This document shows, in pieces, positions 1-5,740 of a DNA stretch of 5,767 bases (within the stretch, counting starts at the first letter, position 1; every line of letters starts with the position of its first letter). Source of the DNA: CAZWDL01 sp964632995 (GTDB lineage Bacteria > Bacteroidota > Bacteroidia > Chitinophagales > Saprospiraceae); NCBI GenBank assembly GCA_964632995.1, contig CAZWDL010000218.1:1-5767 (forward strand). Reading direction: 5' to 3'. A program made the position numbers and the translations under genes. The notes below the pieces were generated by a model. That model saw only the letters and a program-made list of their open reading frames with translations, did no database searches and was not told the DNA's origin.

Positions 1-245
1 CACCGTATCTGGGGATACGGCTGCGCGCCTCATTCGTGCCTGCCCGTCTGGGCGGAAGCCCAAGCCTGACAACCACTTTGGCTTCTCATGACGAAGACCC
101 CATGAATAATCCGGGTTAAAAGTTTTCTCAATCAAAGGCTTCTTTCCAATAGGCCTGTATGCCGCCGCCGGAGAGCGATGTGGACTCTCTGATTCGAAGG
201 AATTCGCAGAACCGGCCAAACAGTGATTCCATTAGCACAAACGTA
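1..245. other. Intergenic stretch without a convincing gene, possible dispersed-repeat remnant
   Basis: I find no gene with a normal start, domain or motif here. The minus strand has a frame open from about 224 to the left edge, but it lacks a good start and resembles no family I can name. A short 34-codon minus frame beginning at the ATG near 230 is also unconvincing. The block from 1 to about 120 contains several compact inverted repeats and a stretch around 110-118 that reminds me of terminal sequences of some insertion elements. That resemblance is from memory and unverified. The stretch lies downstream of the minus-strand PLP enzyme gene, yet I see no hairpin followed by a T-run that would serve as its terminator. 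Confidence 0.4.
3..20. repeat. Perfect 7-bp hairpin with 4-base loop
   Basis: CCGTATC at 3-9 pairs exactly with GATACGG at 14-20 around the loop TGGG. No T-run follows on either strand, so an intrinsic terminator is not supported. A weaker 4-bp hairpin (GCCC/GGGC) lies at about 43-54. The hairpin may be part of a dispersed intergenic repeat whose remainder lies outside the window. Confidence 0.5.
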
Positions 246-1547
246 TCATAACTGTCTACTGTCTACTGCTGACTGCCTGCTGCTGACTGCATTTCCCACC
301 GCCTCCAGGGCTTCACCGATATCGCGGATCAGGTCAGGGGCGTGCTCTACGCCCACTGACAGGCGAACCAGACCGGGAGTAATACCCATTCGTTCTTTCT
401 CTTCAGGCGGGATCCCTGCGTGAGTCATGGTGTATGGGTGCTGCGCCAGAGATTCCGTACTGCCAAGACTGACAGCCATTTTGATGAGACGCAGGTGGTT
501 GAGAAAAGCAAAGGCGCCAGCCTCGCCGCCCTGGACTTCAAAAGCGATCATGGCGCCGGGGGCGCTGCACTGCCGTTGATAGATCTCGAATTCGAGGCCG
601 TCGCTCTCGTCGAGAAGGCCGAGATAATGCACGCGTTCGACCAATGGGTGTTCCCTCAGGAATTCCGCGATTTGCTGAGCGTTGCGTACCTGTTGTTCCA
701 TGCGCAGCTTGAGGGTCTCCAGGCTGCGCATCAGCAGCCAACTGGTCCAGGGGCTGGGCATGCTGCCGAAGAAAGTGCGCAGGTTTTTAACCCGGTCAAT
801 CAACGCTCGACTGCCGAGTACCGCACCCGCGATCAGGTCGCTGTGCCCGCCGATGTACTTCGTTGCAGAATAAATGACAAGATCGGCACCCCAGGATAAT
901 GGGTGTTGCCAGAGCGGTCCCATGAAAGTGTTATCGACGACCAGCCGTACCGGAAGCTCCTCCGTCGACAAATCATCGGCCAGCTCCCGCATGACGGCGA
1001 GGTCGATCTGCGCATTAGTCGGGTTGGCCGGGGTTTCCAGGTAGATCATGACAGGCCGTGAATTCCTTCCCTGGCGTTCCAGAGCTTGCAAAATTTCCGC
1101 CTTTTCCTGGCCAGGATAAAACGGCATGATCTCGATACCGTATTTGGTCAACACCTCTGTAATAAAGTGTGCGGTACCGCCGTACAAAGGACTGCTGTAC
1201 AGCAGCAGATCCCCCGGTTTGAGGAATTCGAACAATACCGTGGAAATAGCCGCCATGCCACTGGCGAAAACAGCGCCGGCCCCGGCATTGTCCCATAGCG
1301 TCAGGCGCTCTTCCAGAATCTCCAGGTTGGGATTGTTCACCCGGCTGTAAATCAGTCCCGGCAGCTCTCCCGCTTCAGGCTCCCGCAGGCCGTAAGCCAG
1401 CTCGAAAAAATCTTTGCCTTCCTCAGCACTTCGAAATGCAAAGGTGGAAGTCTGGTAAATCGGACATTTTACGGCTCCCTCCGACCATTCCGGGTGATAG
1501 CCGTAAGACATCATCAGACTCTCGGGGCGAAAGGTGCGCTTTTTCAT
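246..1547 (-). CDS. Cystathionine gamma-synthase family PLP-dependent enzyme (Cys/Met metabolism)
   Basis: A complete 433-residue fold-type I PLP enzyme of the Cys/Met metabolism family (PF01053), whose members carry out gamma-replacement or gamma/beta-elimination on sulfur amino acids in the cytoplasm. Visible landmarks are the phosphate-binding YSR (67-69), the SGMAA loop (96-100), SSPLYGGT (118-125), VVDNT with the pyridine-binding Asp205, the Schiff-base Lys230 in SATKYIGGHSD, SLGSTES (360-366) and the carboxylate-binding Arg395 in LVRLSVGVE. Position 124 is Gly where methionine gamma-lyases such as the Pseudomonas putida enzyme have a key Cys, so a simple methioninase role is less likely. 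The exact reaction cannot be told from sequence. The start at 1547 fits the family N-terminus and has no Shine-Dalgarno sequence. The last 14 residues, AVSSRQS then AVDSRQL, come from a heptanucleotide repeat and are not family sequence. A truncated Lrp/AsnC gene faces it across a shared spacer. Confidence 0.93.
   Translation of the reverse strand: MKKRTFRPESLMMSYGYHPEWSEGAVKCPIYQTSTFAFRSAEEGKDFFELAYGLREPEAGELPGLIYSRVNNPNLEILEERLTLWDNAGAGAVFASGMAAISTVLFEFLKPGDLLLYSSPLYGGTAHFITEVLTKYGIEIMPFYPGQEKAEILQALERQGRNSRPVMIYLETPANPTNAQIDLAVMRELADDLSTEELPVRLVVDNTFMGPLWQHPLSWGADLVIYSATKYIGGHSDLIAGAVLGSRALIDRVKNLRTFFGSMPSPWTSWLLMRSLETLKLRMEQQVRNAQQIAEFLREHPLVERVHYLGLLDESDGLEFEIYQRQCSAPGAMIAFEVQGGEAGAFAFLNHLRLIKMAVSLGSTESLAQHPYTMTHAGIPPEEKERMGITPGLVRLSVGVEHAPDLIRDIGEALEAVGNAVSSRQSAVDSRQL
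249..290 (-). repeat. Six-copy heptanucleotide tandem repeat encoding the C-terminus of the PLP enzyme
   Basis: Read on the minus strand, the 42 bases split into six 7-mers: GCAGTCA, GCAGCAG, GCAGTCA, GCAGTAG, ACAGTAG and ACAGTTA. The consensus is roughly RCAGTNR. Three 7-mers make 21 bases, so the translation repeats every seven residues (AVSSRQS, AVDSRQL), and the TGA stop comes immediately after the array. The array therefore replaces the original end of the enzyme gene. Heptanucleotide arrays of this sort (STRR sequences) are known from heterocystous cyanobacteria. I infer that this is an analogous but unrelated class. Confidence 0.85.
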
Positions 1548-1727
1548 CTTGCTATTGGTTTTATTTGATCAGAATTTTGAACTCTACTCTATAAAATTCC
1601 TATTTTAAAGAATAAAAACCTATATTAATTCAATAAGCAGTTAAATAAATCTTCTCTTTGTAGTTTTAACAGAAAAAAGACCCAAATCTTTCTTTAAAAT
1701 ACTGCTTTTTCAGAAAATCATTCTGCT
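1548..1727. promoter_or_regulatory. Divergent AT-rich regulatory region with 12-bp inverted repeat
   Basis: This 180-base spacer separates the start of the PLP enzyme gene (minus) from the start of the lrp remnant (plus) and must hold both promoters. It is far richer in A+T than the genes beside it. TATTTTAAAGAA at 1601-1612 is exactly the reverse complement of TTCTTTAAAATA at 1690-1701. The arms lie about 53 and 26 bases from the two start codons. Such paired AT-rich sites are what an Lrp/AsnC regulator would bind, but the link is inference. A weak Bacteroidota-type -7 candidate, TAGGTTTT, reads on the minus strand at 1622-1615 without a clear -33 partner. I could not fix a transcription start for either gene. 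Confidence 0.5.
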
Positions 1728-1838
1728 ATGCGCCCAATCGACGCCACCGACCGGCGGATTCTCGCCCTGCTGCGGGAAGACGCCAAACTCACGAACAAGG
1801 AAATCGCCTGGAGTACGCGGTTGAGGGTTGACGGTTGA
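1728..1838 (+). pseudogene. Truncated Lrp/AsnC-family regulator (N-terminal fragment)
   Basis: The ATG at 1728 opens a 36-codon frame whose first 27 residues match the start of Lrp/AsnC regulators: IDATDRRILALL, then REDAKLTNKEIA. This is the first helix and the opening of the helix-turn-helix DNA-binding domain. The match ends at about 1808-1811, before the recognition helix. What follows is a heptanucleotide GGTTGAN repeat that gives nonsense residues and a TGA stop at 1836-1838. Family members are normally about 150 residues, with a C-terminal RAM ligand-binding domain, and none of that is found downstream. The fragment cannot bind DNA or ligand in the usual way. Its position, divergent from a sulfur amino-acid enzyme gene, suggests it was that gene's local regulator. 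I infer a deletion or replacement of the 3' part. Confidence 0.82.
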
Positions 1839-1846
1839 AGGTATAA
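1819..1846 (+). repeat. Heptanucleotide tandem repeat (GGTTGAN) at the break in the lrp remnant
   Basis: Three consecutive 7-mers, GGTTGAG, GGTTGAC and GGTTGAA, fill 1819-1839, and a decayed fourth copy, GGTATAA, runs to 1846. The array begins about eight bases after recognisable Lrp coding sequence ends and supplies the stop codon that closes the fragment. It has the same 7-base period as the array at 249-290 but an unrelated unit. Confidence 0.75.
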
Positions 1847-1887
1847 GAGTCGACCGCTTGGAATGATTGTCCCTCCTCTGGTCGCTC
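1847..1887. repeat. Imperfect inverted repeat between lrp remnant and phosphoesterase gene
   Basis: GAGTCGACC at 1847-1855 pairs with GGTCGCTC at 1880-1887 if one base bulges, leaving a loop of 24 bases. It directly follows the heptanucleotide array and ends 23 bases from the end of the minus-strand phosphoesterase gene. The T-run expected of an intrinsic terminator is missing on both strands. It may be part of the same non-coding insert as the array. Confidence 0.3.
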
Positions 1888-1910
1888 CCCCCACGCGCCT
1901 TATGCTCCAC

Positions 1911-3860
1911 TCAAAATGTTACCCTTAAAACGGCTTCATTTGCCCTTCTGGCTTCCAGCCCCGATTGTGACCACGCAGCCGGCCGGTTTTGTCCGGCGCG
2001 GACGGTGTAGAGGCCTTCTTCGTACACCTGCGGCCGGAAGCGGTTGCCCTGAATTCTTACCGTGTAGAGAATCTCATCGTTTGCTTCGTTGACTACCTGC
2101 ACCACCGGGTCGTTCACTTCATCGAAGGCCAGTTCCGGGAGGTAGCCGTAGACTTTGCGGCCGTCGTTGTCGCTCATCTTCACGGTGATGGGCCAGCCGG
2201 GGTACTGCTCGCTGTCGCCTTTGCGGGTGTCGGCGAAGCGGGGCCAGGCCTCGAAGGTGATCGTACGGTCCGTTTTGTTAAAGCGGATGAGGCCGTAGCC
2301 GTCGCCGAGGTTGACGGAAGGATCGCGTTGGTATTCGCGGGCGACTTTCATTTCATCGAATTCGGGATTGGCGTAGGCGTGCATGGTGATTTTGTTGTAC
2401 AGGCCGTCGAGATAGTCGCCGGTCCAGGGGAGCTTATTGACGATGGGCGCGCCGCCGCCGGCCTGTTCGTCCTTGGGCCACCACCAGCGGCCGTAGTAGC
2501 TGTTGACGATGGCGGGATTGGTAAAGGCGAAGGGGCCGTCGCGAAATTCGTCGATGCCGTGCTGCACGACGACGGAGAGGTGCTGGTCGCCGCAGAGGTG
2601 AACGGCCTGGGCGCGCCGCAGCTCGGTCAGTGCATTATTGCGGCCGGTCTGGGGCCAGCCGTTGCAGTCGAGGTCGGCCAGCAGGCGGTTGCTTTTGGAG
2701 CCGTGGAGGTGTACGGCCCCGCAGAAGGCCGTCTGTGAGAGCGCCGCTTTCATTTGGGCGCCTTGCCAGTCTTGCCCCCAGTCGTGCAGGAAGCGCAACT
2801 GGCGCTCGCCGAGGAGAGTGAGGCTTGGCAAATCTACGGAATCGGGATCGTAACCTTCCTCGGTGATGTGATCGGGGCGGGGGCCCATCTGCGGAATTTT
2901 GTCCTTCGGACCGCTTTTGAACTTGCGGTCTTCGAGGATAGCAAAGTCCACACCGCCCACACGCAGGTTAGTGAAATAGACGCCGATCCCCTGGTTGACA
3001 GGTTCCGGATCTACGGGGTCGGGCAGGTGCCAGGTCTGGCAGCGCTCCACCATACGGATATACTCCGGCGGGTAGTAGTAGCCGCCGCTGTGGCCGGCCG
3101 GGCTGTCGGCGACGATGCCGCCTTCGCCCCAGATGTTCCCCTGCCCGATGTCGTGATCGTCAGGAATGGTGATGACGGGCCGGTCGCGGATGACCTCGCG
3201 AAACTGACGCCCCCACAGCAGCCAGGCCGCCGTGTGCTGCTCGTGGTCGTAGCTCTGGTCGCCTGCGAAGAAGAGCAGGTCGGGATCCTGTACGAGCAGG
3301 TTATTGACAATATGGCGGCGATCGCCCCGGTCCTTGTTCGAGTTGCAGGACAGCGAGGCGACGACGATTTCTTCCTTGTTGATTGGATCTTTGCGAATCA
3401 AACCTTCGAACATCGCGTTTTCTCCGTGCCGCACGCGGTAGGGTACGTCCCGGGTGTTGTCCCAATCTTCCAGCCGGAAATGAGCGGACCAGCCGGGATA
3501 CTGCACGGGAGCGGTGGCGACGTCCTCCCAGGCGCCGTCGCGCTGCAGCTCCAGGCGCACCTCCCGCGCTTCTTCCGCGCGCAGCGGGTGCAGCTGAGCC
3601 GTCATCTTCAGCACACCCCTGTCGTGTGTATACAAGGCGAAGGCGACGACCGAATCGCGCGGTACTTTCACCACCCCGGCCAGGAAGCCTTCGCGCTCCT
3701 CCCAGCTACCGGCCAGGGCGAGCGTGTCGAGGCCCGCGGCGCGCTCGCCGGGAAAGGGAGCGGGGTCGAGGGTGGACTGAGGCTCCGGGGAGGAGGAGCA
3801 GGCTTGGAGAAGGAGTAAAAGAAACAAGGATGGGATGGCGAAAGTGAGTTTCGTTTGCAT
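1911..3860 (-). CDS. PhoD-like metallophosphoesterase, predicted lipoprotein
   Basis: I choose the Met at 3860-3858, giving 649 residues, because a lipoprotein signal starts there: MQTK, a hydrophobic Leu-rich core, then the lipobox LLQAC with Cys21. The frame is open 46 codons further upstream to 3998, but that extension has no signal character. A beta-rich N-terminal region (about 60-155) precedes a calcineurin-like PhoD domain (PF09423 type). Metal-site candidates are Cys172 in SLSCNS, Asp201 and Tyr204 in AGDQSYD, the DDHD run (234-237), His384/His386 in VHLHG, and Asp425/His427 in CGDQH. These match PhoD phosphodiesterase/alkaline phosphatases, which release phosphate from extracytoplasmic substrates using iron and calcium. 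The true substrate is unknown. The C-terminal region after about residue 530 looks beta-rich and may be an accessory domain. The gene is GC-rich (about 60% in the part I counted) and stands alone. No pho-box was recognised upstream. Confidence 0.9.
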   Translation of the reverse strand: MQTKLTFAIPSLFLLLLLQACSSSPEPQSTLDPAPFPGERAAGLDTLALAGSWEEREGFLAGVVKVPRDSVVAFALYTHDRGVLKMTAQLHPLRAEEAREVRLELQRDGAWEDVATAPVQYPGWSAHFRLEDWDNTRDVPYRVRHGENAMFEGLIRKDPINKEEIVVASLSCNSNKDRGDRRHIVNNLLVQDPDLLFFAGDQSYDHEQHTAAWLLWGRQFREVIRDRPVITIPDDHDIGQGNIWGEGGIVADSPAGHSGGYYYPPEYIRMVERCQTWHLPDPVDPEPVNQGIGVYFTNLRVGGVDFAILEDRKFKSGPKDKIPQMGPRPDHITEEGYDPDSVDLPSLTLLGERQLRFLHDWGQDWQGAQMKAALSQTAFCGAVHLHGSKSNRLLADLDCNGWPQTGRNNALTELRRAQAVHLCGDQHLSVVVQHGIDEFRDGPFAFTNPAIVNSYYGRWWWPKDEQAGGGAPIVNKLPWTGDYLDGLYNKITMHAYANPEFDEMKVAREYQRDPSVNLGDGYGLIRFNKTDRTITFEAWPRFADTRKGDSEQYPGWPITVKMSDNDGRKVYGYLPELAFDEVNDPVVQVVNEANDEILYTVRIQGNRFRPQVYEEGLYTVRAGQNRPAAWSQSGLEARRANEAVLRVTF

Positions 3861-4113
3861 GCGTGTTGAATTAAAGACAGAGAGAATACTTATAGAGAAA
3901 ACGAGTTTTTGGGGAGTTACCCTGTCAAGAGGGGGAACAGTAATTCTTTGGATGCATCGTCTGGCATCATGTTTTATTTTTTTGTATATTTCTTGCATCC
4001 CTCGTTAATCTTCTTTCATCATCTATCCAACTACTGAGGTCGAACGTTCTTTTCCGGATGTTGCCGGAGAAGGGAAGTATTGACAATCATTTACTTATCT
4101 CAAATACATAAAG
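3861..4113. promoter_or_regulatory. Divergent spacer between phosphoesterase and recombinase genes
   Basis: This 253-base AT-rich spacer must hold the promoters of both flanking genes. Two structures are visible: a 7-bp inverted repeat (GGATGCA at 3950-3956 with TGCATCC at 3994-4000) and a hairpin at 4049-4072. A weak Bacteroidota-style plus-strand promoter can be drawn from TTTG at 3981-3984 to TAATCTTC at 4006-4013, with 21 bases between them, but the second element matches the TAnnTTTG consensus only in part. Neither gene has a Shine-Dalgarno sequence before its start codon. Confidence 0.35.
4049..4072. repeat. 9-bp hairpin upstream of the recombinase gene
   Basis: CTTTTCCGG at 4049-4057 pairs with CCGGAGAAG at 4064-4072 around a 6-base loop, with one T-G wobble. 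The 8-base palindrome GAACGTTC at 4042-4049 overlaps its left edge. The hairpin sits 41 bases before the recombinase start codon, so it could lie in the 5' leader of that mRNA or serve as a protein-binding site. No T-run follows, so I do not call it a terminator. Confidence 0.45.
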
Positions 4114-5583
4114 ATGAAAAACTCAGTAGTAACCGTGTCCCTAATGGAGTATCAGGGCGAGCAAAGGATCCGGGTCGATTTTTCATACGACGAAAACATC
4201 ATTGCACAGATAAAAGAGATTCCCGGCCGGCGCTTCAGCGGGTCGGAGAAGTGCTGGCATCTGCCTTACACGAAAACGGCTTTCCAGGCGCTGCACGGGC
4301 GATTTGACCGGGTGGAAATTCGCGATGAGGCGTTGTTTTTCACGGTGCAAGAGGGGAATTGGATTGGAAAGACGTCTGAGGTCTCTTCAACTGTCAATGG
4401 CTCAGCTTCCAAAAGTTCCACCGCAATACGGCCGCTGGAATGGGTATATCAGAATACCGGGCTGGTTATTGATGAGGTCGATCATGATTTTTACCGGATA
4501 TACATCCCACGCGCCCGGGAGGACTGGCGGGCTCGAGTCAAACAATTGCAGGCAAAATGGCAGCCGAAAGGTAAATTCTGGGAGCTGGAAACGAAGGGAC
4601 GGTCGAAGAAATTCATACGGACATTCGTATTGGAGGGAAAAGTGGGGGAAGGAAATCTTCTTCCTCCGGAACAGAGGGCTTCCACCCGGAAAGCGACTCC
4701 GTCATCGGGGATCAAATCGGCGAAGCGGCCGGTATTGAATGAGGTGCAAAGGCGGGCGGTGGGACAACTGGAGAATAAAATTATCCTATTGAGGTACAGT
4801 CATGAAACGCTGAAAAATTATAAAAGTTGGTTTATTCAATTTCTGTTGTATTATCCTGATCGGAAGCCAGAACAGCTCGGGCGGGAAGAAATAGAAGCTT
4901 ATTTATTGTTCCTTATCAGGAAAAAGCAATTGTCGGAATCTAGTCAAAATCAAGCCATTAATGCTATCAAATTTTATTATGAGAAGGTTTTGGGCAGAAA
5001 TAGAGAAACCTTCTATGTTACCAGGCCGAAAAAGCCTAAAAAGTACCCGAATGTTCTTAGCGAAGAAGAAGTTTCTATCATTTTAACGGCATTGGACAAT
5101 TTAAAGCACCAATGCATACTGATGGCCATATACTCGGCAGGCCTCAGGTTGAGTGAGGTGGTTAATCTTCGGAAAGAAGATATCCTAGTTCATCAGGGTT
5201 ATATCCATATAAGAAATGCAAAAGGCAAAAAGGACAGGTACACTTTATTGTCCCCGAAGTTTTACGATCTCCTGCAACGTTACTACCGGAAATACAGACC
5301 TGAATTCTGGGTTTTTGAAGGTCAGTACGGCGGTCCTTACAGTAAAAGGAGCGTACAGGCGGTATTTAAACAAGCCCTGAAGCGATCAAGAATTAAACGA
5401 AATGCGACAGTGCATACCCTGAGACATAGTTTTGCTACCCATCTGATCCAGCGTGGCGTTGACTCCATGTACATTCAGGATTTGCTTGGCCATTCTTCCA
5501 TCAAAACGACTGAAATCTATACGCATCTAACAAAGACAGATAAAAGAAACCTTCAGAGTCCATTGGATAATTTGGACATTTGA
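4114..5583 (+). CDS. Tyrosine recombinase with duplicated HARP-like N-terminal extension
   Basis: A complete 489-residue site-specific DNA recombinase of the phage-integrase/Xer superfamily (PF00589). The core-binding SAM-like domain spans about 215-295 and the catalytic domain about 314-489. All catalytic residues are present: Arg345 in SAGLRLSE, Lys370 (or Lys372) in NAKGKKD, His434 and Arg437 in HTLRHS, His460 in LLGHSS, and the nucleophile Tyr469 in EIYTH. It ends in QSPLDNLDI. About 210 extra residues come first. They hold two related modules, about 18-66 (core IKEIPGRRF then CWHLP) and about 125-175 (core VKQLQAKWQ then FWELE). Both recall the HARP domain of SMARCAL1-type helicases, which binds DNA; this is inference. 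A low-complexity linker follows at about 182-208. GC falls from about 52% to about 40% between extension and core. It lacks the extra helix of integron integrases. The start at 4114 is the first Met of the frame, preceded by an A-rich leader without a Shine-Dalgarno sequence. Confidence 0.9.
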   Translation: MKNSVVTVSLMEYQGEQRIRVDFSYDENIIAQIKEIPGRRFSGSEKCWHLPYTKTAFQALHGRFDRVEIRDEALFFTVQEGNWIGKTSEVSSTVNGSASKSSTAIRPLEWVYQNTGLVIDEVDHDFYRIYIPRAREDWRARVKQLQAKWQPKGKFWELETKGRSKKFIRTFVLEGKVGEGNLLPPEQRASTRKATPSSGIKSAKRPVLNEVQRRAVGQLENKIILLRYSHETLKNYKSWFIQFLLYYPDRKPEQLGREEIEAYLLFLIRKKQLSESSQNQAINAIKFYYEKVLGRNRETFYVTRPKKPKKYPNVLSEEEVSIILTALDNLKHQCILMAIYSAGLRLSEVVNLRKEDILVHQGYIHIRNAKGKKDRYTLLSPKFYDLLQRYYRKYRPEFWVFEGQYGGPYSKRSVQAVFKQALKRSRIKRNATVHTLRHSFATHLIQRGVDSMYIQDLLGHSSIKTTEIYTHLTKTDKRNLQSPLDNLDI

Positions 5584-5599
5584 AGTATATTAACAACTG

Positions 5600-5673
5600 A
5601 TAAACGAAAAGGTGCAACTCGATGGCGCTGTCAGCAAGGGTTTTACATATTGCATAACATAAAAGGTGCAACT
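5600..5673. repeat. Pair of 20-bp direct repeats (17/20 identical) after the recombinase gene
   Basis: AAAAGGTGCAACT occurs exactly at 5607-5619 and 5661-5673. Extending left, the copies at 5600-5619 and 5654-5673 match at 17 of 20 positions, with start points 54 bases apart. They begin 17 bases after the recombinase stop codon. Direct repeats next to a recombinase gene are often its accessory binding sites (as DR1/DR2 in integron attI) or duplications at an element edge. Which applies here is open. Confidence 0.65.
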
Positions 5674-5689
5674 TTAGCCATAGGTAAAA

Positions 5690-5710
5690 TTAACGCAATT
5701 GTTGCGTTAA
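5690..5710. repeat. Perfect 9-bp palindrome, candidate recombinase core site
   Basis: TTAACGCAA at 5690-5698 pairs exactly with TTGCGTTAA at 5702-5710 around TTG. Read as 7-bp arms, TTAACGC and GCGTTAA flank a 7-bp centre, which is the geometry of a tyrosine-recombinase core site. The right arm continues as GTTAAGC, which fits the integron-type core consensus GTTRRRY. On the minus strand the stem is followed by TTTT, so a weak terminator for a gene entering from the right is an alternative. An operator for a gene starting near 5741 is another. Confidence 0.5.
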
Positions 5711-5740
5711 GCTTGGCGTTCTCGGCTATTTTGACAAAAA

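Noticed and set aside
3..20. Hairpin as an intrinsic terminator of the PLP enzyme gene
   Set aside because: It is over 220 bases downstream of the stop codon and has no T-run on either strand.
420..899. Plus-strand open frame (159 codons) opposite the PLP enzyme gene
   Set aside because: It lies antisense to conserved catalytic-domain coding sequence and shows no recognisable domain.
1710..1910. Minus-strand frame (66 codons) across the lrp remnant
   Set aside because: It is the antisense of the Lrp helix-turn-helix fragment and of the heptanucleotide repeat, with no protein features.
1989..2738. Long plus-strand open frame (249 codons) opposite the phosphoesterase gene
   Set aside because: Its translation is biased to Val, Ala and Gly with no domain, as expected for the antisense of a GC-rich gene. 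The minus-strand protein has clear metal-binding motifs.
2754..3818. Long plus-strand open frame (354 codons) opposite the phosphoesterase gene
   Set aside because: Same reasoning: no motifs, biased composition, and full overlap with a well-supported gene.
4080..4109. TTGACA at 4080-4085 as a sigma70-type promoter of the recombinase gene
   Set aside because: The only -10 candidate (ATACAT at 4104-4109) is poor, and transcription would begin at the start codon itself. Bacteroidota promoters also use a different consensus.
4114..5583. Classical integron integrase (IntI)
   Set aside because: The catalytic domain lacks the extra helix typical of IntI between the lysine and HxxR motifs, and no attC-like array is visible in the window.
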